Shown here piece after piece: positions 56,501 to 64,000 of a stretch of DNA of 64,000 nt. Under the pieces are notes generated by a model. That model made no database searches. It had not been told where the DNA came from and worked only from the letters and a program-made list of their open reading frames with translations. The translations under genes were made by a program, and so were the position numbers. The stretch covers positions 2,294,001 to 2,358,000 of the forward strand of contig OX424562.1 in assembly GCA_949152475.1 (NCBI GenBank), read 5' to 3'. Numbering within the stretch: the stretch's first letter is position 1; every line of letters starts with the position of its first letter. Origin of the DNA: Terebella lapidaria. Taxonomy: Eukaryota; Annelida; Polychaeta; Terebellida; Terebellidae.

Positions 56501-57271
56501 AATTTCGATGCTGTTGGGATCAAAGCCAATGACAGAGTCGAAACTGACATGGGAGAAATGCGAGAGAACACAATACCGAAAGATTACTTGAAGCTCATGG
56601 ATGTCAAGAAGTCTGACTACAAAACGATAGGGCATTTAAATGTGCGGTACTTTTTGAAGAAGCTCCCGGATTTACTGAGTGACAGATATATTGACATATT
56701 ACAACGTGTGGATGTTATGTGCTTTACCGAAACGTATTTGGCTAAAGAGCACAATATTGACACCTTCTGTCAGAAATACAGTTACAATACCTTCAGACAA
56801 GACGTTCCATCTATAGACGTACATGGTGGGATGCATGGTATCATGATTTGTGGAAAATACGGACTGCAAGGAAAGGATAACACGCCTGAGAACACTGAGG
56901 GGTTGGAATGCAAAGTTGTAACTTTTGAAGCTGTTCAGCTGACTGTGGTCCTTGTCTACAGAAAACCATGCTTTCACTTGGACCAATTTCTCAAGAAGCT
57001 CGGCAGTGTACTGCAAAAGTTGCCCCTTGATACACCGATAGTTGTTCTTGGTGATTTCAACGATGATCTTAGTGTCAATCCTGAAAGCAAACTTACGAAC
57101 TTAATGACGGAACTAGGATTCGATCAACTTGTAACAACACCCACTACAGATAGAGGCACATTGATTGACCATATATACTACAATAGATTCTCATTAGCTG
57201 ACGTTATTGATGTACATGATACCTATTGTTCTGATCACGACATGACGTTCCTATCTACGAAGTGTGCATAA
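50522..57271 (+). CDS. Helentron (Helitron-like) replicase-helicase with OTU and endonuclease domains
   Basis: One uninterrupted 2,249-codon frame. I start at ATG 50522 (AAAATGGCC, good animal context); an in-frame GTG six bases earlier is not needed. Residues 69-184 are five 23-residue Lys/Arg/Gln/Glu repeats. Residues 275-330 hold CCSCH and CRTCH zinc-binding pairs. The OTU protease spans about 548-708, with GDGNC (Cys560) and SHYVIF (His703). The Helitron Rep domain runs from about 837 to 1210, with the HUH motif PHAHTLLW (His1019, His1021) and the catalytic tyrosine pair YIAAY (Tyr1201, Tyr1205). The Pif1-like helicase has Walker A GPGGVGKS (1570-1577), Walker B DEIS (1659), GDMYQLPP (about 1697) and TIHKCQGLT (about 1950). 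A C-terminal AP-type endonuclease has FTET (Glu2070), GDFN (2177-2180) and SDH (2237-2239). This layout is the Helentron type, which moves by rolling-circle replication of single-stranded DNA. All catalytic residues seen are intact, so it may be autonomous. No introns are needed. Confidence 0.95.
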   Translation: MARRKSADQRRKEAKLRVRALRENETSSEKCERLEKERKRRSAIRQTEMPEEKKQRVARQSKSQKELRIKETTEQKQERLDTQSKIQRDLRVKETTEQKRQRLDTQSKIQRDLRVKETTEQKQERLDTQSKIQRDLRVKETTEQKRQRLDTQSKIQKDLRVKETTEQKRQRLDTQSKIQRDLRNRETAEQKTLRRERKRCHKTERLENETPQQKRLRLDKQIKIHKDKIEKETPVQKRLRTVEQQKRQRTLREKKNNTADNVVCSFLKKVKDSANYVCCSCHRLLYRMTVIRLNDEKYKKCSKTLLSEVLSFRLKSYDDHEWICRTCHLTLKRGKLPAQSKANNLTLVEQPQELKDLNPLELRLLCQRIPFMKMVALPRGKQHGIHGPAVNVPSKLDAVCQLLPRLPSESQIVPMKLKRQLKHSSHYIHEHVRPDVLMNALRWLKKKNPHYSSVEINDHWVEDAKDDDNELWRAISLGIGEVNNAKEQGAKDKDQNKNLQENTSNIVKGDDRQITSGNNTFEVVSMSDISRPNRNDYDKLATMARQNDMNIIDVPGDGNCMFYAIWHHLEKLGITNTNATLLRFQVSEFMRQNREHYIDFIAVRIANQDLSNADTEQPTVEDLVINAIDDRDSQREVQWVRYLDDLENGSLWGDNVILQAFADMYSLTVNVHATSSEVVHVVTPRDGNEGAHVIHLGLIAQSHYVIFEPCMTSEFRASYNNLTEVSIRGSDSDDDTDEMVAEDEQAFEEASKIRGLPYETSMVNEYPELMNKVISVAPAEGQKPTPFLSDPNFEELSNPDKYPDGANAMTAERPCDLTPRRYFNQRLLDFDGRFGSIEYILSAQYATECKQVTSDINHYIFRKASGKNFQGKSLTAGMVKSVEQMKGYVKTDHAYRMLKNVRGTPAYFQTVFYDVLGMVRQLGIPTWFFTVSAADMQWPDVIQTIARQYGTILSDEDVKKLSFIERSQWLRRNPVTAARQFQYRLELLFKDVLKSNAKPLGEIVDYVIRIEFQARGSPHAHTLLWVKNAPKINVNSDEQIVSFIEKHITCEIPEDDPSLEELVKKLQTHTHSSYCKKKGHCRFNYPRPPAPLTIIAREPDDPETANHKKEHASDVLSKVKNVVCDENTPKDSNMSEILTRAEVSLENYTQALKVSERGTTVILKRAPQETYVNAYNPTVLKAWQANIDVQYIIDAYACVMYIAAYMTKNEKGVGELLKQVCKEHKDQEIKTMLRRVGSVFLNHRELRAQEAVYRILSMPMKKFSREVLFVNTDQMCDRAAVLKPQKQLDELEDSDENIFQSNVVERYSLRPDCVGNLCLADFACNYKVSYANPDECTDDSNPIVLEIEDDIENRRRLPKYIHLKKNGGVMQKRKREAVIRSRKFSREKTPSDFYRAKLMLFLPWRNEESDLLAQYPDYASHYFAVEESIHENESKFTENLELIDEAMENNERLGPPEHVWADIAPGAEHENLQDINEGIDVERDMDQEDLLDNAAMIERPDGQHVSEITARYQAEAEKQTLEDDEYRRMVRGLNAKQAEIVFYNRKWCKETVIALRENKPIKPYHVFISGPGGVGKSHVIKLIESDARKLLRMSSTIGPSDVVVLLLAPTGVAAYQIGGMTIHSALMLQAKMYGCDQISFDKLNSLRSKLENLYLLIVDEISMVGPDMLLHIHKRLEKIKGVTGDSVFGNVSVLAVGDMYQLPPVKQSNIFQPVRDPVERLNGNMWKDHFRLHELDEVMRQKDDGAFAEMLCRIRVGKHTEADIAMLQGREITEDDTSYPHDALHVFAFNADVDDRNEKKLRELEPNEEKLSYIHASDDKTDSTGQLDLGKVRASAKRSETAGLHTVLILAENARVMLTYNVDTADGLVNGVLGTVESIVKNVHGKTQVVLVKFDNDTVGRNTIRTSQWKNEYPNAVPIQRHEGRFEKGNRKGAQIARRQFPLTLAWAVTIHKCQGLTVDTIVVNMKGAKRFGKGQAYVAFSRVKTMEGLYIVNFDAVGIKANDRVETDMGEMRENTIPKDYLKLMDVKKSDYKTIGHLNVRYFLKKLPDLLSDRYIDILQRVDVMCFTETYLAKEHNIDTFCQKYSYNTFRQDVPSIDVHGGMHGIMICGKYGLQGKDNTPENTEGLECKVVTFEAVQLTVVLVYRKPCFHLDQFLKKLGSVLQKLPLDTPIVVLGDFNDDLSVNPESKLTNLMTELGFDQLVTTPTTDRGTLIDHIYYNRFSLADVIDVHDTYCSDHDMTFLSTKCA
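50727..51072 (+). repeat. 69-bp in-frame tandem repeat in the Helentron N terminus
   Basis: Five units of 69 bp (GTTAAAGAAACAACAGAAC at 50794, 50863, 50932 and 51001) encode ETTEQKxxRLDTQSKIQRDL. More diverged units flank them. The units are nearly identical at DNA level, which indicates recent expansion inside a coding exon. Confidence 0.9.
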
Positions 57272-58160
57272 ATGGTTTATTTCAAGTTTGCATTATAATT
57301 GAAGAATTGACCTTTTAGATATTGACCTTTTATATATATTTTTTAATTGATACTCAATAGATTTATTGGCATTTGCAGTGTTTTTTCGTTGATGTCAACA
57401 TTGGTAACAAACAGTTCCTCAAATTGAATAATCCTACAACACTTCCAAATGAAAGAATGGAATCTATAACATTTTATTCATGACAAATTTATTTATTGGT
57501 ATTGATTGCTAACAATGAAAATTCATTAATGGTGAACAATTGCAAATGAATTCAAATTTGTTCAGTAGGGACCCAGGCATTTCACTCCTGTTCGTGATCA
57601 CATCTTGAACGGTATAAGGCATATTTGTTGTACATACGGAAAAAAATTGTATTCAATAATGTACCCCATTGGGGTTCTGAAGGTTATCAGTTTCATAAGT
57701 GTCATAAGTAAACTTCACTTTCCTGTCAGGGTTGCATGGAGTTTACATTTAAAACTTTGGGAATATTTCTCCATGCACGTGATAGTGTTTTTGACATGCC
57801 TGTCAACGAGGTTTCCATAATTTTTATTTCATAGTTGAATCACTACAATGAATCACTCATGCCTCATTTTATTCAAACGTATGTGTATTCACTTTATTGG
57901 TGTGTTTTATTATTTCATATTGTCACAAATGTAGTTTATGTTTCTGTCAAGTGGACGGTAATGATACTCACCATATACTTACTCATAAGTATCTCCTGGC
58001 TATTATTTCACACTGCTTTTTAAAAAAAATGTCCACAGCATTTGCTGCCAAATGAGGGTTAATGACTCCATTTTGATGATGATTGTCGTGCTTAAGATTA
58101 GTATGTGTAAATGATGAGTATAGAGTGGTGAAATTGGTTTGTTGTCTGATCATTTTTAGG
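57272..58160. other. Helentron 3' flank, no gene
   Basis: AT-rich. Short frames only. Confidence 0.4.
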
Positions 58161-58164
58161 ATGT

Positions 58165-58198
58165 GCAACTTGGACAGGCGTTTGCCTGTGCAAGTTGC
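58165..58198. other. Strong hairpin downstream of the Helentron
   Basis: GCAACTTGGACAGGC and GCCTGTGCAAGTTGC pair over 15 bp with one mismatch around the loop GTTT. A stem-loop near the 3' end is a hallmark of Helitron-type elements, and this is the best candidate in the 3 kb after the gene. The exact terminus was not identified. Confidence 0.45.
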
Positions 58199-58224
58199 AT
58201 GGATGGGGCCAGGGTGGGGTAAGT

Positions 58225-58239
58225 GGCGCCCTCTGGTGC
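58225..58239 (-). promoter_or_regulatory. CTCF-like motif
   Basis: On the minus strand GCACCAGAGGGCGCC closely matches the CTCF core CCANNAGRKGGCRC conserved in bilaterians. It lies 27 bp from the hairpin. Occupancy is unknown. Confidence 0.3.
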
Positions 58240-60480
58240 ACAATAAATGTGAATTTAGTTAATCTTCTGAAGGATGCTGGTTCACACAAATGTTTTACTG
58301 CTCCAACAGAGAGGTATTATGTTCATATATCCGAATATATATTAACATATGTTGTTTCTAAGCCTGACGTGCTCTTTGACTGTTTGTATTGTCTTCTGTA
58401 CTGCGGTTGCCTTTCATCATCACACCAGCAGAATGACTTGTATGTGGAATATCTGAAATTGTATTTTTATTATTGAATATGTTCGTAAACTAGTAACAAG
58501 TACTTGAACAGATCCAATACATTACTTATTCAGTTATATAGTGTGTTTGTTTGTAATAATGTTTATCAGCATCCTTAATACTTGATTGTTGTCTTCTAAT
58601 TGTTGTGCAATGTGTGTTAAGTTGGTGGATCACAATGTGAAAAGAATTTTTGTTTTGGGTGTTTTCAATTTCAAGGCTTTGATTCATGCATATGTGATAT
58701 AATTCTAATGATTCAAAGACATCATTCAAGCCTGAGAGTGCCGCTTGGGGGTAGAGGTAACTTTTACTAATATATCGTTGTGAAAATGGGATTTATCATG
58801 GAGTTTTCTTGGGTCACTGTCAACTGTAGTGGTATTGTGCTATTCATGAATGATAACCTGATTCGAATTGTTCAAGTGTAGTTTATATATATAAATGCCC
58901 AAAACAATATTTGATGCAACATGTGAAAGGAATATATGTTTCCAAGCATACTGCTGTCCAAACTATAATTGTTGTGAAGTTTCGCAAAATAGCATGACAG
59001 TTTTTGCAGGTAACGTTTTTGTTATCTCTGATGTAGCTCCAAATTATGGGTATCATCTGATAACCCTATTTGCATAAGGCAAATTTCCTATACCAGACGA
59101 AATCTAGAATTTCAAATCATCTCCTTTAACATTCAAAGCACGTGCCTGGAATATTTCGCTGATCTGTAACTTCACGTGTGAAATGCCAAACACATGTACT
59201 CAAAAAATATCATTTTTGCTGTCCCAAGGAAGAGTACGGATAGTTCCAGAACATATATATTTCAATAATTTATGCCATATTAATTTTCCTAGTTTTGTTT
59301 TTGACTTCTTTGCATATATAGTTTACTTTGGCCTGATAGACTGGAAATTGGTGTACATATATAGTTGTTAATATTTGATGGTATATAATTGTAGACACTT
59401 CTGTGTACACATTTGTATGTACAAATACGTTGTGGTCCGAAATAAGATTCATGACTGAAGGTATTAGCATTACACATGCATGATGTATATGATTGTCAGC
59501 AAATTTACTGAGTGTTTAGTAATGAAGGTGATATGATCAATATTGTATGCTGTTAACATTTTGACATCGGCTGACTGCGAGACTGAACATGCGTGAACAA
59601 TGACATGAAACTGTCTTTATTATTCGATCATTTTCATCGTCATTCATTAAGCCTCTGGCGTGGCATTAAGTTGCCCGTAAGCAAAGAAATATCATCTTGC
59701 ATAATCATCAGCATCATCCATTAAGCCTCTGACTTGGCATTAAGTTGCCAGTAGGCAAAGAAAGTAGTCTAAAGATCTAGCATGGTCATTTCGCATATAA
59801 AACTAGAGCAGTCAGCCAACTGTAGAAGGATAATCTGCAATATATTACATTGATTGATTAAAATGATCAGATGTTACATGTAACAAATGGTTTTAGGCCA
59901 CAAACAGTTTGAGTGCCTTATTGAGTGCCTACAAATTGAAATTCACCAAGTTGTTGCCATATCCAGTGGAAAATTGTTCAAGTATGTGGCTGCATACGCA
60001 ATACTAAAAAGAATTAAGAAAACCCATTCTAATATATACGTGTATATATTTTTTAAATCATAGAACTTATTCATTAATGTGGATTTTTGTTAATGAGAGA
60101 CTTGTTCGTATCATGACACATGGCTATCGTTATCAATGATCTGACAATTTTTGTTCATATGTGAGAATCTTTAGTGTAAATGCACTAGTATGTATACACT
60201 CTGTTGGATGATAAATCATCTCCATTTGTTTCATTATGTTTAGATTTGTAATATTACATAGGAGCATGACGGATTATTTGCTGTCTCAGATGTGAAAAAG
60301 ATGTTTGTTGCTGTATTATTAATATATGTGTTTTTGTTCAGTAAAATACGTTATTTACAATATTAATGTATTGTTGGTTCATTCATCTGATAAACAGTTC
60401 CGACCTGATCACAGACTAGTTTTGAATCCTGACCACAGACGACTGTTTGGCCTACAACATTGCTTATCAGATTACTAATA
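58240..60480. other. No recognisable gene
   Basis: AT-rich unique sequence. A two-copy tandem repeat (59646-59765, TTAAGCCTCTGNCNTGGCATTAAGTTGCC) is the only structure. Confidence 0.4.
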
Positions 60481-60499
60481 AGGCCTTAATATCAGTAAA

Positions 60500-63023
60500 A
60501 AATCATATTTGACGTCTGATTCTGAAAATGGCGACAGATTTGGAAAGTCTCTCATTTTGCTCAAAGACCTTTCAAAAAAGCTACTACTCGATATACTCAC
60601 AACAAGTCAAGATCAATGTCATTTTCAAGTTCAACTTCGACCTTGGGCGCTTGAAGAGGTCATAGGCCTTAGGTTTATACAGAAGTCGCCAGCCTTTATA
60701 AGTGCTTCATTCCGGATTTCCTTTGTGTTTCTGTTTTCATCACTTCCTGAGATATAGTGACCTACTCGATTTTCACCTAAAGGTAAATTTTGACCTTGAC
60801 CTCTGACTCTTGACCTTGAAATTTCGTGAACTGGAACTTGCTTAATAAATAGTCCACTGAGACATTGAAGGAAAGACTCCCTCCAATATTGACTTTATGA
60901 CCTTTTGAAATTTGGGATATTTGATGTTTATGGCGTCATTGTAACGTCACTGTAGCTCAAAGCACCAAAAATGAGGCATCACTGGACTTAGGAGACCAAG
61001 ACCTTTCTAACTCTATACTGGTTCGTCTTTGAACTGGACATTGACCTTATGGCGAAATTCTCCAGTCAAGGTCAAAGGTCACATTCAAGGTCACATAAGA
61101 AAGGCGTTTTGATATGTTACAGTATGGTCTTAGCTTGAACTCTGCGATGATTAGTTCCGAAGTTATGGCCATTTATGTGATTTTGACCTTTTCCTTGACC
61201 TTGACTTTGACCTTTGACTTCGAGTCACAAAAACTGTGCACTGCCTGTGCATGGAGATACAGACTATATTTGAATAACTTAATCGGAATTGATCAAAAAT
61301 TATGGACACTATGGCCTTTTTCAATTTTGAAAAATTTACGCTCGTGACGTCAATAAACGTCACATCTGAAAACGAATGGAACAATATGTATCATGGAATC
61401 AAGACCTTCCATTTGATACTACTTGATAGGTTTCATTCAGCTTGAAAATTTGATCTTCAAGTTTTGCTCAGGTGACCTCATTTTCCTGACCAAGTTCAAG
61501 GTCAACCATGGAATTGACATATATTTCTGATTGTCATATCTGTTGTGAGTGATATGAATCAAATTTAATGAGTCTACCGCGATTCAAACATGTTATTACC
61601 GAAAAGGTGTTTTTTCTGAGATTTCGGTGACCTTGACCTTTACCTTTGTATCTCAATTCGTAGAGGTCAATGCTGATAATATGCATATCAAGTTTCAAGT
61701 GATTCCATACAGTATTGACGCTAATATGGTTGCTTGAAATTTCGGAAATTTAACGTTCATGACAACATTGTGACGTCAGTATACGTCACAGCGCCAAAAA
61801 TAAGATATCATTGAAATTAGGAGCTATTTGATATGGTGCACTGACCTTCGTATATGGCATTGACTTATGGCGAACTTCTCAAGGTCAAGGTCAAAGGTCA
61901 CATACAAAGACCTTTTGATATGCTACAACATGGTCCTAGTTTGAACTCTTTATGGCGATCAGTTCCAAAATTATGACCATTTATGTGATTTTGACCTTTT
62001 CCTTGATCTTGACCTTGACCTTTGACCTTGAGTCACGAAAATTGTGCATTGCCTGTGCATGAAGACATATATTATACCTGTATAATTTCATCAGAATCGA
62101 ACAATATTTGTGGACACTATGACCGTTTGAAATTTCGAAAAATTAACGTTTATGACGTCATTGTCACGTCAATAAACGTCACATCTCAAAACTGATGAGA
62201 AAGTATGTACCAGGGAATCAAGACCTTTCATTTGATATACTACTTGATAGGTTTCAGTAAGTTTTGAAATTTGACCTTGAAGTTTACCTCATATGACCTT
62301 ATTTTAATGACCAAGTTCAAGCTCAATCATGAAATTAACATATACGCCCGATTGCTATACCTCTTCTCAATGATATGGTTCAAATTTCATGAACCTACAA
62401 CAGTTCAAATGGATGTTATTACCGGAAACATGCTTTTCTGGGATTTCGATGACCTTGACCTTGACCTTTGACCTTTGTACTCAAATTCGTAGAAGTCATT
62501 GCTGTCAATATGCATATCAAGTTTCAAGAGATTCCATACAGTATTGACGATGTTATGGCCTTTTGAAATTTCGGAAATTTGACGTTTATGACGTCATTGT
62601 GACGTCAGTGTACGTCGCAGCGCCGAAAATAAGGTATCACTGCAATCAGGGAATCAAGACCTTTCCAACGATATACTACTCGATATGATTCGCTGACCTT
62701 CGTACTTGACCTTGACATTCACCTCATGGCGAACTTCTGAAGGTCAAGGTCAAATGTCAAGGTCAAGGTCACCGAAGATAGAACTCGAGTTTATCTACCA
62801 TATGAACTTAGTTTGAAGTCTCTAGCACAAAAAGAACCAGAGTTATGGCCACTTATGTGTTTTTAACGTTTTGCGTGACCTTGACCTTGACCTTTGTCCT
62901 AGAATCACCAAAATCGTGCAGTCTCGAGCCATCATCCTAGAGAATATGCACACCAAGTTTGGGCAGAATCGAGCCATAATTGTGGGCGCTAGAGTGCGTA
63001 CAAACAAACAAACAAACAAACAA
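60500..63023. repeat. TGACCTT-rich array with roughly 0.8-kb period
   Basis: GTGATTTTGACCTTTTCCTTG (61178, 61985; degraded at 62857) and the segments around it recur every 0.8-0.87 kb. Between them are dense TGACCTTGACCTTTGACC strings and the inverse AAGGTCAAGGTCAAAGGTCA. The last unit ends with GCGCTAGAGTGCGTA and (CAAA)5 at 63001-63023. It is non-coding. Confidence 0.75.
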
Positions 63024-64000
63024 TGAACCGACATAGTCGACTAACTTGCCGGAATAGCTGGCAATGACCTTGAACTTTTACCAAAGACTTTGAATTTTTT
63101 GCAAAGTTGAGGCATCTGGTTATTTTAAATATGAGTAATGGCATTTTTCTAGATTTTGTATAGTTGATGGAAAACATTGAAAAAAGTATTATATTTCTTT
63201 CCTAGCATAAGCAGTTTGTGGTCATGAAAGACTGATAGCATTCGGATCTTTTGTGACGTCATCAATAGAGCTATTTTTCTCAAAATCATTCTGTCAAGAG
63301 CCATTATCCTACAGAATATCTACATCAAATTTGAAAAGAATCAAGCAACAAATGTGGACGCTATGAGTATGAAAAGACAAACAAATGAAATTTTCTCCAA
63401 TTTTCCGTCATAAAAAGGTCAATTAGGCCATTACCACTGCAATTATTGAACTGATATTTGTCAAATAGCTTCAGTAGGTATCCCCAATACTTACCAGAGC
63501 ACCGGATCAACAATAATCATAAATGGTTTATGCATCTCATGTAAACAATCAATTGAAGTATGATAAAATCACGTTTCACGTCATTATGACGTCATATGAC
63601 GTCAGATTCCAAAAATAAGAACATATATCGAAACTACTCCCGAAGACCTTTCAAACGAGTTACTACTCGATATTTTCGCGAAAGGTCAAGGTCAAGGTCA
63701 TTTTTTGGGTCAACTTCGACCTCAGGCGCTTGCAAAGGCTATCGGCCATACGCCTTAGGTGTAAATACAAAAGTTGATAGGCTAAGTGAGTGCAATACTG
63801 TGGATTTACTTTCGTGTCTCTATCTTGCTTACTTCCTGAGATATAGTGACCTACATGGTTTTCACTTGCGGGTCAATATTGACCTTGGCTTCCGACGTTT
63901 GACCTTGAAATTTCGCGGAACAAAAGAACTCGTCCTTGGCTATAAACAGGTGTATCATTAGATTTTTACGCACATTATTGACGCTTTTATCAGCATGGAC
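63024..64000. mobile_element. TGACCTT repeat element, next copy, cut by window end
   Basis: It starts AATGAACCGACATAGTCGAC exactly as at 45065, directly after the (CAAA)n tail of the previous unit. 63601-63930 matches 60505-60830, giving a longer period of about 3.1 kb. It runs out of the window. Confidence 0.65.

Overview
The window looks like a repeat-rich, AT-rich stretch of an invertebrate animal genome. A mollusc or another lophotrochozoan is my best guess. I base this on the mix of mobile elements (a Helentron, Penelope-like elements, a PIF/Harbinger remnant, TTAA- and TA-flanked MITEs, a tRNA-derived SINE), on spliced exon signals, and on very abundant TGACCTT repeats. The species cannot be named from sequence alone. 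I see no bacterial operons, rRNA, intact tRNA or CRISPR array.

Layout. 1-4.2 kb: end of a 134-bp satellite-bearing element, a small palindromic element, a dead LINE reverse transcriptase and a SINE. 4.2-9.4 kb: first copy of a roughly 5-kb repeated segment whose second copy is at 40.3-45.06 kb. 11-14.3 kb: a composite fold-back structure bounded by 31-bp perfect inverted repeats, holding a PIF/Harbinger remnant, a 61-bp minisatellite and several hairpin modules. 15.5-17.3 kb: a frameshifted Penelope-like reverse transcriptase. 20.07-22.87 kb: a 2.8-kb element with 72-bp terminal inverted repeats (TIRs), a 5-bp target duplication and subterminal repeats. 23.4-29.9 kb (minus strand): a broken, intron-containing gene joining a basic N terminus, a DDE/RNase H-like transposase core, an OTU-like cysteine protease domain and long Thr/Glu-rich repeats on duplicated exon cassettes. 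32.1-36.8 kb: nested 134-bp satellite elements interrupted by a TA-flanked MITE. 49.2-49.8 kb: three phase-0 exon-like segments. 50.5-57.3 kb (plus strand): an uninterrupted 2,249-residue Helentron protein (zinc-binding region, OTU, HUH-Y2 Rep, Pif1-like helicase, C-terminal endonuclease). 60.5-64 kb: TGACCTT-rich repeats with a roughly 0.8-kb period.

How the parts relate. The Helentron is the only long intact gene and is plausibly autonomous. The satellite-bearing elements look like non-autonomous rolling-circle (pearl/HINE-type) elements that such a protein could mobilise, but this is inference. The Penelope-like copy supplies 3' tails seen elsewhere in the window. The DDE-OTU gene carries many lesions in its catalytic half, while its repeat-coding exons and splice sites are clean. 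It and the Helentron both carry an OTU protease domain, which makes it the most unusual object here.
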